A DNA stretch of 38,250 nt from Candidatus Jordarchaeia archaeon (lineage in GTDB: Archaea; Asgardarchaeota; Jordiarchaeia; Jordiarchaeales; Jordiarchaeaceae). This document shows, piece by piece, positions 16,876-25,225 of the stretch (position 1 is the stretch's first letter; each line of letters opens with the position of its first letter). Location: NCBI GenBank assembly GCA_018383815.1, contig JAHAWU010000020.1, positions 1 through 38,250 on the forward strand, written 5' to 3'. Below the pieces are notes generated by a model. The model searched no databases. It was not told where the DNA came from and saw only the letters and a program-made list of their open reading frames with translations. The translations under genes and the position numbers were made by a program.

Positions 16876-17025
16876 CAGAGACAGTCGACTAACACTTAAA
16901 AGGTAATTTACAGCGAGAAACTCATTTTAATAAGGAATGAGAGTACTAACAAATAAAATACTAGTTTGAATTAACAATCTCTGTAAACAATTTGGAACTT
17001 TATTGGCTCTAGAGGAGGTGTGAGT

Positions 17026-17550
17026 TTGAGGGTTCTAGTTTGTTATTTCTCTCAGACGGGCAACACGGAAAAAATAGCCAAAGCCATTTATAATGAAATC
17101 TCAAAAGAACACCAAGCAGACATAAAAAAGATAGACCAAGTCAACACTGACACATTCAAAAATTTTGATCTTGTTTTTGTGGGAACACCCGCCCATGCCG
17201 GTGATTTAGCAGGTCCAGTTAAGCAGGTCATGAATTCCCTTCCCAAATCACCAAAGTGTAAATTCGCGGGATTCTACACACACATGGCTCCAACTTCGGA
17301 TAAGGATGTCCAGAGTGCACTTAGGGGAGCCTTCGAAAAAATAGTCAAGGAGAAGGAAATAACCTATATGGGAACCTTTAACTGTATGGGCAACCCAGAT
17401 CCCAACATTGCAAAGATGGTAAAAGAAGCCCGCAAAATGTCTGACGATGAGTTTAATGAATACATGAAGGAAGCTGTGAAACATCCCAGCCCCGAGGATG
17501 AGCAAAAAGCTAAAGAATTTGCAAAAGAGGTAGTATCCAAAATCAAGTAG
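17026..17550 (+). CDS. Flavodoxin-family protein
   Basis: A 174-residue FMN-binding flavodoxin-like protein. The phosphate loop SQTGNTEKIAKAI is at the N-terminus, after the first beta strand RVLVCYF. FVGTPAHAGDLAGPV and GFYTHMAPTSD are the other flavin-contacting loops. It could shuttle electrons or act as an NAD(P)H:quinone or multimeric flavodoxin. The TTG at 17026 is preferred to the GTG at 17020 because GAGGAGG ends only about one base before the GTG but seven before the TTG. It faces a paralogue tail to tail. Confidence 0.88.
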   Translation: MRVLVCYFSQTGNTEKIAKAIYNEISKEHQADIKKIDQVNTDTFKNFDLVFVGTPAHAGDLAGPVKQVMNSLPKSPKCKFAGFYTHMAPTSDKDVQSALRGAFEKIVKEKEITYMGTFNCMGNPDPNIAKMVKEARKMSDDEFNEYMKEAVKHPSPEDEQKAKEFAKEVVSKIK

Positions 17551-17614
17551 AATAAATGTGAATCAGAACCACAAAATACTAGTTGAAAAAAAGGATGTTT
17601 AAAGGGTGGGGAAA

Positions 17615-18145
17615 TTAGGCTTTAAATTTTTTCAGTATCTCCCTTGCAAAAATTCGCGCTCTTTCTATTCGTGAAGCGTCAGGTTGACCCAAAGTCTTGT
17701 CTCGAAATTCTCCAAAAGTGCGCAGTTTGGGATCCTCCTGCTTCTTCAAAAAATTCGCAATTTGCTCACTAAGCTCACCCTGACAGTCAAAGAACCCTAC
17801 CAAATTGGCTTCCGCTGCGGGCTCCTTGCACCTCTCAAGCCAACCTTGGAATTCCTCGAAATCCAAACCATACCTCTCAAAATCTTCCTTCTTATCGGGT
17901 GCAGCGTGAGTTACAAACAAAGCAATGTTTTTTCCTTTAACGTTTTTCTCCAAGAATTTTTTAGCTGGTGCAGCGGGTCCAAACGCGTTGATGGGAAAGC
18001 CGATGAAAGCAAGGTCGTAGCCCTCAAGACTTTCAACCTCATCCAACTCTTTGAGCTCCTTCTTCCCCTTTATTTCTCCAAAAATGGCTTCAGCAATCTT
18101 TTTGGTATTTCCAGTCTGAGTCCAGTAAGCCACCAAGACCTTCAA
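17615..18145 (-). CDS. Flavodoxin-family protein, paralogue of the convergent gene
   Basis: A 176-residue flavodoxin-like protein with the FMN phosphate loop TQTGNTKKIAEAI and a second loop FIGFPINAFGPAAPA. It is clearly homologous to the plus-strand flavodoxin (VLVAYWTQTGNT versus VLVCYFSQTGNT). As there, a GGAGGT is set so that the second start codon, a TTG at 18145, has good spacing, while the TTG at 18151 touches it. The C-terminus has a Lys/Arg-rich helix (IERARIFAREILKKFKA). Function: one- or two-electron carrier; partner unknown. Confidence 0.88.
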   Translation of the reverse strand: MKVLVAYWTQTGNTKKIAEAIFGEIKGKKELKELDEVESLEGYDLAFIGFPINAFGPAAPAKKFLEKNVKGKNIALFVTHAAPDKKEDFERYGLDFEEFQGWLERCKEPAAEANLVGFFDCQGELSEQIANFLKKQEDPKLRTFGEFRDKTLGQPDASRIERARIFAREILKKFKA

Positions 18146-18151
18146 ACACAA

Positions 18152-18498
18152 ACCTCCAATTTCAACACCTTATTAAAAGGATACACTTCCATAGGTATAC
18201 TTAATCTCGCCCCATTAAAGCTTTTGTACAATTCGAATACTGCTAATATTCCAACTGCTCAAGGCAGAACATGTGTAGACCAAATGCTAAAGGAAGTTTA
18301 TGTAAAATTAAAAGAGGAAGAAATTGGCTTGTTAAGTGAAAATTATCTTTCTCCACTATTGGTAAAGGTTCTCTGGCTCTCAGTCTGCTGGTGATGCGTT
18401 GATTGTTCTTTTATTACTAATTTCGGGATTCTTTGGCTAATTTTGTCTTTTTTGGGTTTTTCTATTTCGAGTTACCTTTTACTTTTAAATATCTGCCT
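18152..18498. other. Intergenic region, no supported gene
   Basis: About 350 bases. A plus-strand open frame reads through from antisense of the flavodoxin gene to 18394; its last 60 codons have protein-like composition (LKEVYVKLKEEEIGLLSENYLSP) but no start or ribosome binding site of their own. It might be a decayed gene fragment. Confidence 0.35.
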
Positions 18499-18957
18499 TC
18501 AGTATATTTCTCTCCCACATTCTGCACAATAACTGGCCCCTTCTATTATTTGGGCTCCGCAATTTGGACATCTTTTAGGCAACAACCTTTTAGCCCAACC
18601 ACCTCTGAGCACATTGGCTAATCCTTTGGCGTCTTCGGTAGCTTTTCTGCCTTCATACATGATTGTAAATCTTCCCTTCACACTGGTATCTATTGTGATT
18701 CTGTTCTGCGTTCGAGTTAAATAATAGATTAGTAAAAAGGCCAAACCTATAAGCAAGCTAAAAAGGCAGAGTATAACACATCCCACGATAACCCACTTGT
18801 TGTAGTCCCGTCCACCTTTTGCTATTACTAAGTCTCCCTTCTGTACTACGCGGTATCCCGACGCTTTTAATCGGCTGCAGGATTCCGTTATTATCTCGCT
18901 TGGAGAATAACCCGTTACATAACCTAAACTAATTTTAAATAGCGCCCTCCATATCAC
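18499..18957 (-). CDS. Small membrane protein with C-terminal zinc ribbon
   Basis: A 152-residue protein with one or two hydrophobic spans (WVIVGCVILCLFSLLIG and AFLLIYYL around 55-80), a polar domain, and a C-terminal zinc ribbon CPNCGAQIIEGASYCAEC (four Cys). The N-terminal part (SEIITESCSRLKASGYRVVQKGDLVIAKGG) looks like a small soluble domain. The GTG at 18957 has no ribosome binding site and TATTTAAAATTAG lies just inside it, so the true start could be further downstream. Role unknown; such proteins are common in archaea and stand alone here. Confidence 0.7.
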   Translation of the reverse strand: MIWRALFKISLGYVTGYSPSEIITESCSRLKASGYRVVQKGDLVIAKGGRDYNKWVIVGCVILCLFSLLIGLAFLLIYYLTRTQNRITIDTSVKGRFTIMYEGRKATEDAKGLANVLRGGWAKRLLPKRCPNCGAQIIEGASYCAECGREIY

Positions 18958-19161
18958 TTACCTACTGCATTCCATGTTTGGGGAACTGCTTCGAGAGAAA
19001 CCGCGGAATAAGTTAAAACTATTCTTCTCAAGAAACTGTATACCTTCCCTACAAGCCACAACATTTTCAATTTCCACACGGCCTCTCCCGAATTCCCCAA
19101 AAACCATATTCCTAAAAAAATTGCCCTTGAACTCTGGTTACACTTTTTTATTATTCAATTT
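18958..19161. other. Intergenic region left of the candidate structured RNA
   Basis: No gene is supported. A 49-codon minus-strand frame at 18958-19107 ends right before the zinc-ribbon gene but has no clear ribosome binding site or homologue. Confidence 0.35.
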
Positions 19162-19293
19162 TTAGCGGTGGAGGGTGGCACTATTTGGGAGTATTGGGAA
19201 TTGCACGTGAGTCTGATAGGCTAATCAGAGTCGTCCTTCAGCGAGTTTTGCACGTAAAACTTTTACTCCCAGTTTACTTAGTCCTGTTCCGCC
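19162..19293 (+). ncRNA. Candidate structured RNA (three-way junction)
   Basis: An outer helix TGGGAGTA (19186-19193) with TACTCCCA (19264-19271) encloses two hairpins, TCTGAT/ATCAGA (19212-19217 with 19224-19229) and AGTTTT/AAAACT (19244-19249 with 19256-19261). The loop of the second, GCACGT, can pair with ACGTG at 19205-19209 as a pseudoknot. A wider helix GCGG (19165-19168) with CCGC (19287-19290) may close the fold. It does not match a tRNA (no TTCRA loop) or any class I recognise. Strand is undecided; plus is given because the next plus-strand gene is the antitoxin at 19581. Confidence 0.35.
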
Positions 19294-19580
19294 AAGCTTG
19301 GAGAACTACTGATATGTATTGAAGGTACGAAGGGATTTACCGAGATTAGGAGAAGTGGTGATAGGTTTCTACAGTGTCTGTTTTTTGGTAATTGCATTAA
19401 TGCTTTCCCGTAGAACTTTAAAAACATTGTAGAATTTGTTCAGATACCTGAATGCATGTGTCAAAAAAATTCCAAGCCGCTTGGTGCTTGTTTAAGAATG
19501 GAATATACTGACTGTAAGTTTTATAATTTTTACAAAAAATAGAAATATTATGGCTTTATAGTTTGGTTTGGCGGTCATCC
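19294..19580. other. Intergenic region with promoter of vapBC pair 2
   Basis: No gene is seen. AT-rich AGAAATATTATGGCTTTATAG at about 19541-19561 contains a TATA-like element suited to the antitoxin start at 19581. Confidence 0.4.
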
Positions 19581-19850
19581 ATGTCTACTATTCAAGTTGA
19601 TGAGGAGACGAAGAGGAAGCTTTTGGAGATTGCTGGTCGGCTTCAAGCTGAGCTTAAGAGAAATGTGACATTTAACGATGCAATAAAGTTTCTTATCGAG
19701 CAATACGAGGGGAAAAAGGATTTTAGCGCCCTTCGGCCCTTCTTCGGAATCCTAAGAAATAGCCCCGGGGAAGTGAGAAGAATTCTGGGTGAGCTCAGAG
19801 AAGAGGAGGGGAAGAGACTTGAAAAGTTTACAAGGCAATCTAGCGGTTGA
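19581..19850 (+). CDS. VapB-type antitoxin (ribbon-helix-helix-like)
   Basis: An 89-residue protein starting at the ATG MSTIQVDEETKRKLLEIAG, a typical ribbon-helix-helix opening with one strand followed by two helices (RLQAELKRNVTFNDAIKFLIEQY). The charged C-terminal tail (FGILRNSPGEVRRILGELREEEGKRLEKF) is where toxin binding is expected. It overlaps the start of a PIN toxin gene by about 30 bases. Because the toxin is interrupted, this antitoxin is now probably without its partner. An in-frame TTG at 19563 is a weaker start. Confidence 0.75.
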   Translation: MSTIQVDEETKRKLLEIAGRLQAELKRNVTFNDAIKFLIEQYEGKKDFSALRPFFGILRNSPGEVRRILGELREEEGKRLEKFTRQSSG

Positions 19851-20369
19851 CACGAGTGCCTGGATAGAGTATTTCTTAGGAACTGAACTTGGAAGGAGGC
19901 TCGACGGCTATCTTAGTTCCTCTCAACCAAAAAAGGTTTTCGTCTCACTTCTTACACTCACCGAAATTTACTACGTTTTGTGCAGGGCTGTTGGCGATGT
20001 TCAATCGTCCAATTCTCACCCCCATTTTAGGCTCTAATTGGGAAAAGAAGTCCTATAAAGGCTCCTTTCAAAGGCAGAATCGAATGATTAAACATCGCAA
20101 GGGCTGTTGGAGAGAAACTTGCCCAAGAATGCTTGGAAACTCTAAGCGTCATAAAAGACTGGGTCATAGATGGGTACTTGGACTTGGCTGTAAAGGCGGA
20201 AAATTTAAAATGCAGAAGAGCAATATCACTAGCCGACTGCACCTGTATAGCACTAGCAGAAAAATACGCGTGTCAAGCCCTCTTTGCCAGAAAAGAAAAG
20301 GAAATAGAAGAAGAAATGAAGCGTGTACCATTTAAAGTACACGTAATGTTCCTCGAAGAACAACAATAG
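19819..20369 (+). pseudogene. VapC PIN-domain toxin split by a ~106-bp element
   Basis: A PIN toxin in two pieces. The 5' part, from a TTG at 19819 behind GAGGGGAAGA, encodes LAVDTSAWIEYFLGTELGRRLDGYL and VFVSLLTLTEIYYVLCRAVG, holding the first Asp and the Glu. The 3' part encodes ETLSVIKDWVIDGYLDLAVKAENL and ISLADCTCIALAEKY, with the third Asp. The break is an insertion at 19994-20099 flanked by AGGGCTGTTG. Taking it out with one repeat copy gives CRAVG-EKLAQECLETLSVIKDW in one frame, an ordinary-length VapC. A stop inside the insertion truncates the toxin before its third active-site residue, so it should be inactive. Confidence 0.85.
19994..20099. mobile_element. MITE-like element C (~106 bp, in vapC)
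   Basis: The ends are imperfect inverted repeats: GCGATGTTCAATCGTCCA on the left against GCGATGTTTAATCATTCG read inward from the right, with similarity running on for about 23 bases. AGGGCTGTTG flanks it at 19984-19993 and 20100-20109; exact boundaries could shift by one base. It has no coding capacity. A GGCGATG start and 9-10-bp duplication vaguely recall IS1-family ends (weak inference). Confidence 0.75.
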
Positions 20370-20487
20370 CAAAGTTTTCAGTTCAGAACCCCGAAATTCT
20401 TCAGATTAAATTTGCGTATCTATATTTTGTTTTTGTTTATCGCATGTTGCCTCAATGTGAAAAGAAGGGAATTTTGGTGTTGTCAAG

Positions 20488-21366
20488 TTAGGGTATTATT
20501 CCTCTTTCACAGTAGTATTTGTTAAAAGTATCATAGCATTTGTCTAGATATGCGATGTAAGTGTCAAAGTCTAGGAGTCCAATTTTGAGCTGCAGGAAGA
20601 ATCCCAGCGGATCCAGTGCCCTCATTATGCGTAGCTCATCCACTGTTGGCCAGGGCGTGGTTTTCAGCTCGTCGGCTACTTTGAGGTTCCATCCCACATT
20701 CTGTTTTACCATATCAACTGTTATTCCGGGATGGATGCTGTCAAGGTACATTTCTTTGGTTTTTTCGTCAAACCGGAAAATGCCCATGGTGGTTATTACT
20801 GCTGCCGGTCCTTTGCCTCTAAGTTTCAGTTTTTCCCTTGCTCCGGGCCCATCTATGAATCCGGGACTTGTTATGAAATCCACCTTTTCAGGGAATCTTC
20901 TTTTTTCCTGGCGCATCATTATTAGCAATCTTTGGGCTGAACATGCAATGTCGCATGCTCCACCACTTCCCGTTAAGCGTACTTCGGGTTTTTTGTAGTC
21001 GCCAATCACTGTGGAATTCACGTTTCCATACTTGTCAACTTGGGCTCCGCTTATTACACCCACATCAATGAGTCTACTTTGCTGGTCTGAGAAAACCCTT
21101 ATCATACTGTCAGCCGAAACCACTCTTTCAAGACAGCTATCGTCCGCTACTCCCATCATTAGTCTTCTGGGCTGAGGATCTATGGCTCCGCCCTCCACGA
21201 TTATTGTTAGTCTTGGAGCATGGGCAAGCTTGGCTGCCAGAGCCGCTATTAGGGGAATTCCTATGCCCGCAAAAATGGTTTCCTTATCCTTCAACTCTCT
21301 CATGGTGGCTGCAACCAACATTTCTGTTGGAAGAGCTTTTTCAGGTATTAGTTCTCCACTCATCAT
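20488..21366 (-). CDS. CoA-transferase subunit B (glutaconate CoA-transferase-like)
   Basis: A 292-residue subunit of a family I CoA-transferase, which moves CoA from a donor acyl-CoA to a carboxylic acid through a glutamyl-CoA intermediate. The catalytic Glu is probably Glu58 in TIIVEGGA, matching the Glu of the SENG/VEGG loop (Glu54 in Acidaminococcus GctB). VISGAQVDKYGNVNSTVIG and GSGGACDIA are the usual glycine-rich segments. The ATG at 21366 is chosen because GGAGG lies six bases before it, although the frame is open to an ATG at 21378 that overlaps the TAA of subunit A. The two subunits are translationally coupled. Confidence 0.88.
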   Translation of the reverse strand: MMSGELIPEKALPTEMLVAATMRELKDKETIFAGIGIPLIAALAAKLAHAPRLTIIVEGGAIDPQPRRLMMGVADDSCLERVVSADSMIRVFSDQQSRLIDVGVISGAQVDKYGNVNSTVIGDYKKPEVRLTGSGGACDIACSAQRLLIMMRQEKRRFPEKVDFITSPGFIDGPGAREKLKLRGKGPAAVITTMGIFRFDEKTKEMYLDSIHPGITVDMVKQNVGWNLKVADELKTTPWPTVDELRIMRALDPLGFFLQLKIGLLDFDTYIAYLDKCYDTFNKYYCERGIIP

Positions 21367-21377
21367 GTAAACCTCCA

Positions 21378-22322
21378 TTAAATTTTCACGCTTTCAATGG
21401 TTCCTAGGAATTTGTGTGACATTTGGGTTAACTTTTGGAGTCTGTCCCATCCTACCTTCTTGCAGTATTCAGCGTGGTTCTCAATGCCGTAGACCCACTC
21501 GTCTGCCCATTTAAGGAAGTCTTCATGGCTCTTACTCCAGAAGTCTCTCACCCAGTGCATATGCATGGGAAGGTCATAAATGTAATAGTAGTACGATACT
21601 GCGGGATGGGCATGGTAGGGTGCCTCGCATACAGCATCTACACAGTAAAAGGGTACCAATGTGGCGTTGGGAAGTCTTCTAATTTCTTCAGTAGAGACAA
21701 TTTCCTCTACCACTGCTATAACACGTTTTGAGGCTCTTGCTAGGTCACCTACAGTGCAGGTGGGACTAATTCCAAAGAACTGAACATTTCCCCTCTTATC
21801 GGCTCTCTGGGCAGAAATTATCCCCACATCGGGGTTAATCGCGGGAACCATAGCATAGGGTTCACCGGTCTCCTCATCAGTGAAAAGTTTGATTTTATTG
21901 TTCGCTTTCAATAAATCAGAGCCAAGAATGGATTTTGTCAACATGTGTGAAACACCCATACCTCCCGCCATAAATCTCAAAGCCATAGAGTAATGCGTGT
22001 ACTCTTCAATTTCGATAGGATTTGGAACCCCATTCTCAAAAGCTCTCCGAGCAACATATGCGGGACCCATAATTCCCTCACCCACATATGAAAACACCAG
22101 CTTCTTCACACAGCCCAAACCCACCAAGCACTCCGCCATAGCTATGACATTAGCCGCTATTGTTAAGTTTCTTTTCTTCTGCCTCCCGACTTCCACTAGA
22201 GCAGCAACGGAGTCAATGTACCCCTGACCATGTAAACCTATCATATCCCCGTCCTTAACAAATTTACTTATTGCTTCCTTCAATGGTAACCTCTTATCTT
22301 CAGCATATCTATCATTACCCAA
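21378..22322 (-). CDS. CoA-transferase subunit A (glutaconate CoA-transferase-like)
   Basis: A 314-residue partner of the B subunit. GDMIGLHGQGYIDSVAALVEVGRQKKRNLTI is the typical N-terminal CoA-binding region of GctA/IpdA-like chains, and DVGIISAQRADKRGNVQFFG is the conserved middle segment. A long C-terminal extension after residue 240 (aromatic-rich, HAHPAVSYYYYIYDL) is typical of the glutaconate/IpdAB branch and not of SCOT. The TTG start at 22322 has GGAGGTG eight bases upstream. The natural acid cannot be fixed from sequence; a dicarboxylate, ring-cleavage product or branched acid are options. The pair is divergent from the acyl-CoA mutase gene. Confidence 0.88.
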   Translation of the reverse strand: MGNDRYAEDKRLPLKEAISKFVKDGDMIGLHGQGYIDSVAALVEVGRQKKRNLTIAANVIAMAECLVGLGCVKKLVFSYVGEGIMGPAYVARRAFENGVPNPIEIEEYTHYSMALRFMAGGMGVSHMLTKSILGSDLLKANNKIKLFTDEETGEPYAMVPAINPDVGIISAQRADKRGNVQFFGISPTCTVGDLARASKRVIAVVEEIVSTEEIRRLPNATLVPFYCVDAVCEAPYHAHPAVSYYYYIYDLPMHMHWVRDFWSKSHEDFLKWADEWVYGIENHAEYCKKVGWDRLQKLTQMSHKFLGTIESVKI

Positions 22323-22927
22323 AAACCCAGCACCTCCAATTTTTAGTGATTGCTACTTATCTTCTCCCAATTGGTAATAAGACTTTTGGAATAAAAACCA
22401 GGAAAAGGTTTTCAAGGAAGTCCCCAAGGGAACACCTTTTTTTTGGGTCTACTGGCTTTTATACGTGGTTCCTGTCTCCACTCCTTCTCCTCCTTTTATT
22501 GGGGTGAGTCCGCATAACTCTTCTTCCGCTTTAGACTCAAATCTCTTTTTTTGGGGGGAACCTTCCCTCTCCAAAAATACGCATCAAATCACAAAAGTGG
22601 AGAAGAAGCAGGTACATGGACTATGGGGATAGTTCCAAAAGAAAACACCCCCTGAAACATTTTGTGCCAAAACATAACTTCAATGATTTTTCTAGTGTTA
22701 ATAAAAATAATTTGCCTTTAAAAAGAGCAGAAAATTGTGATGAATGGAGCTTTTCAAGGCCTTTTTGGTTTTTGATTGGTTGGCGTTTCTAGTTTTCAAA
22801 AGTTACCACAAGATTTATAGTATATTTAAAGTATTCTTCACCTTGGTTGTCAATCAAAAATAAGTGTTTGTTTGCTCGTGCATCCTTATTTATTATGCCC
22901 TTTTAGTCCGAGTTTGGGGTGATAGAA
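22323..22927. other. Divergent intergenic region between CoA-transferase and mutase
   Basis: About 600 bases without a supported gene. Pyrimidine-rich runs (CCTTTTTTTTGGG near 22435, TCTCCTCCTTTTATTGGGG near 22487) alternate with AT-rich TATA-like sequence (TTTATAGTATATTTAAAG at about 22814-22831) that could drive the mutase gene. GGGGTGAT at 22916-22923 is the mutase ribosome binding site. Confidence 0.45.
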
Positions 22928-24562
22928 ATGACAAAGATTGAAACTTTCAAGAAGGGAGAGTCCGAGTACGTGGAGAGAGCAGAAAAGTTCACCACATTAT
23001 CCGATATTGAGGTTAAACCGTTTTACACGCCTGACGATATCCAAATAAATTATCACAAGGATTTGGGGCTTCCAGGAGAGTTTCCCTTCGTACGTGGAGT
23101 ATACCAAACAATGTATAGAGGCCGCCTTTGGACCATGAGAATGTTCTCAGGATACGGAACAGCTTTTGACACCAATAAAAGATTCAAATATCTTCTGGAA
23201 CATGGGGAAACAGGCCTGAGCGTAGCGTTTGATTTTCCCACCCTCTATGGTTACGACTCGGATCATCCCCTTGCCCACGGCGAGGTTGGAAAGTGTGGAG
23301 TTGCCATATCCTCACTGGCAGATATGGAGGTACTTTTTGACGGAATCCCACTCAACAAGGTTACCACCTCAATGACCATTAATGGCCCCGCAGCAATTAT
23401 CTGGGCCTTCTACATCGCGGCGGCTGAGAATCAGGGTGCCCAAAGAAAAGAATTGGGCGGAACCATTCAAAACGATATACTGAAGGAATACATTGCCCAA
23501 AACTCATACATTTTTCCGCCGGAACCCTCAATGAGACTGATTCTAGACACCTTCGAATTTGGGACAGAGGAGTTGCCCCGCTGGAACACCATCAGTATAA
23601 GTGGCTACCACATAAGAGAAGCGGGGGCCACCGCAGTCCAAGAACTAGCCTTCACCTTGGCAGATGGACTCACCTACGTGGACGCCGCCCTAGAGAGGGG
23701 AATGAATATAGATGCCTTCGCCCCCCGACTGTCCTTCTTCTTTAATGCCCACAACTACTTCTTTGAAGAAATCGCAAAGTATCGGGCAGCCAGAAGAATT
23801 TGGGCCAAAGAAATGAAGAATAGGGGCGCAACCAATCCCCGCTCCATGATGCTACGCTTCCACACCCAAACAGCAGGTGTTTCCCTAACCGCCCAGCAAC
23901 CATTAAACAACGTGGTTAGAGTAGCCATTCAGGCCCTGGCCGCGGTTTTGGGAGGCACACAATCGTTGCACACCAACTCCTACGATGAGGCTTATGCCCT
24001 TCCAACAGAAGAGGCAGTAAAGTTGGCTTTGAGGACCCAGCAGATAATAGCCTACGAAACCGGAGTCACCGACTCCATCGATCCCTTGGGAGGCTCCTAC
24101 TATGTGGAGTGGTTGACGAACAAGATGGAGGAGGAAACCTACAAGTACTTTGACATAATTGAAAAGAAGGGGGGAGTAATAGAATGCATAAAGAAGGGCT
24201 TCTTCCAGAACGAAATAGCTAAAGCCTCCTACAAGTACCAGAAGGAAGTAGAACAAGGTAAGCGAAAAATTGTGGGGGTAAACTGCTACAGGACAGACCA
24301 GGACGACGAGGTCTGCATTCCAGTGTTGGTAGTTGACCCTGAGGTTGAACGGGTGCAATGTGAGAGGCTCAAAAAACTTAGAGAAACCAGAAACAATGAC
24401 AAAGTAAGAGACGCCTTAAAGGAGCTTGAAAAACAGGCCAGAACCGAAAACAACCTAATGCCCTATCTCCTAAAATGTGCCCACGCCTACGCTACCCTGG
24501 GAGAAATAAGAGAAACCCTCGTCAGCGTATTCGGCGAATATCAGCCCAAAGACTGGTTCTAG
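22928..24562 (+). CDS. Cobalamin-dependent acyl-CoA mutase, large (catalytic) subunit
   Basis: A methylmalonyl-CoA-mutase-family TIM-barrel subunit of ~544 residues without the C-terminal B12 domain, so it needs a separate small cobalamin-binding subunit (DxHxxG), not in this window. Family blocks are clear: [72 protein letters not shown], and [15 protein letters not shown]. Counting from the GTG at 22919, the substrate-site residues are Phe76 and Gln194, aligned with Tyr89 and Arg207 of methylmalonyl-CoA mutase; Phe/Gln is the pair of isobutyryl-CoA mutase (Phe80/Gln198), with the same spacing of 118. It therefore probably does not use methylmalonyl-CoA. The ATG at 22928 is preferred, behind GGTGAT. 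It lies divergent to a CoA-transferase. Confidence 0.9.
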   Translation: MTKIETFKKGESEYVERAEKFTTLSDIEVKPFYTPDDIQINYHKDLGLPGEFPFVRGVYQTMYRGRLWTMRMFSGYGTAFDTNKRFKYLLEHGETGLSVAFDFPTLYGYDSDHPLAHGEVGKCGVAISSLADMEVLFDGIPLNKVTTSMTINGPAAIIWAFYIAAAENQGAQRKELGGTIQNDILKEYIAQNSYIFPPEPSMRLILDTFEFGTEELPRWNTISISGYHIREAGATAVQELAFTLADGLTYVDAALERGMNIDAFAPRLSFFFNAHNYFFEEIAKYRAARRIWAKEMKNRGATNPRSMMLRFHTQTAGVSLTAQQPLNNVVRVAIQALAAVLGGTQSLHTNSYDEAYALPTEEAVKLALRTQQIIAYETGVTDSIDPLGGSYYVEWLTNKMEEETYKYFDIIEKKGGVIECIKKGFFQNEIAKASYKYQKEVEQGKRKIVGVNCYRTDQDDEVCIPVLVVDPEVERVQCERLKKLRETRNNDKVRDALKELEKQARTENNLMPYLLKCAHAYATLGEIRETLVSVFGEYQPKDWF

Positions 24563-24600
24563 CTTCAACCAGAATTCGTTAAGAATGCTTTAGTAAATGC

Positions 24601-24804
24601 TTTGCCATGAAAAACATTTTTTCATGCTTTATCTGAAACGCTTCTAGCGTATGTTGGTTTGTCATGAAAAACATTTTTTCATGCTTTATCTGAAACGCTT
24701 CTAGCGTATGTTGGTTTGCCATGAAAAACTTTATCTGAAACGCTTCTAGCGTATGTTGGTTTGCCATGAAAAACTTTATCTGAAACGCTTCTAGCATATT
24801 TTGG
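24601..24804. repeat. Four tandem repeat units with two hairpins each
   Basis: Units lie at 24601-24657 and 24658-24714 (57 bp, one difference), then 24715-24759 and 24760-24804 (45 bp, lacking an inner 12 bp). Each begins TTTGCCATGAAAAAC. The long units contain the hairpin CATGAAAA-ACATT-TTTTCATG and all contain ACGCT-TCT-AGCGT (last unit changed). It is not CRISPR, since units abut with no spacers. A minus-strand open frame over it is an artefact of the repeat. Confidence 0.9.
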
Positions 24805-25049
24805 TTTACCATATTACACTCCAGTAGTCTAGGGAAAGAAGCCGCAAATCGCCACCAAAAGAGAGAAGAACTCTTGAACTCTTTCCCCTTAGAAAAGGTG
24901 GAAGTCACCAGAAAGATTATGTTCGGCAAGAATTAGAACCTTTAGGAAGAAGGTTCGGAGTAATGGAAATATTCCCCTCAATATTATTTGGCGCCTCCCT
25001 TATATTACTACTTTTAACTGCCTCCCCCTTATCGCCTCAATACTTGCCA

Positions 25050-25225
25050 GGTGTGTTTAGCTCGGTGAATTGAATAAGGCTTATTATTTCCCCTTTTTGT
25101 AAATGTGGTTTTCTATTCGTTTTTCCTTCAGGTTTCATGAGAAGAACAAAAGAAGGGATTATTAAGCTTCTCTTAGCTTTTCCACCAATTAAAAGGGAAA
25201 TCTAAAAACTGAGCTAAACACACCC
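25050..25225. mobile_element. Putative small palindromic element D
   Basis: GGTGTGTTTAGCTC at 25050-25063 is matched by its exact complement at 25211-25224, making 14-bp terminal inverted repeats about 175 bp apart. TGCCA stands just outside at 25045-25049 and 25226-25230, a possible 5-bp target duplication with one extra C at the right junction. The interior has no coding capacity. Only one copy is present. Confidence 0.45.

Noticed and set aside
17684-18394. A 236-codon plus-strand frame antisense to the minus-strand flavodoxin
   Set aside because: Most of it mirrors the real flavodoxin gene; only its last 60 codons lie in free DNA and these have no start signal.
18958-19107. A 49-codon minus-strand ATG frame ending directly before the zinc-ribbon membrane protein gene
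   Set aside because: Plausible composition, but no ribosome binding site and no homologue recognised; kept only as a note.
22919-24562. Plain methylmalonyl-CoA mutase alpha subunit
   Set aside because: Overall family is right, but the Tyr/Arg substrate pair is Phe/Gln, so that specificity was not adopted.
24601-24804. Tandem repeats as a CRISPR array
   Set aside because: Units abut directly with no unique spacers, differ in length, and no cas genes are in the window.
24579-24929. A 116-codon minus-strand open frame with a repeated AFQIKFFMANQHTLE peptide
   Set aside because: It is only the translation of the tandem DNA repeats; it has no ribosome binding site, and the change in unit length fits selection on hairpins or slippage, not on protein.
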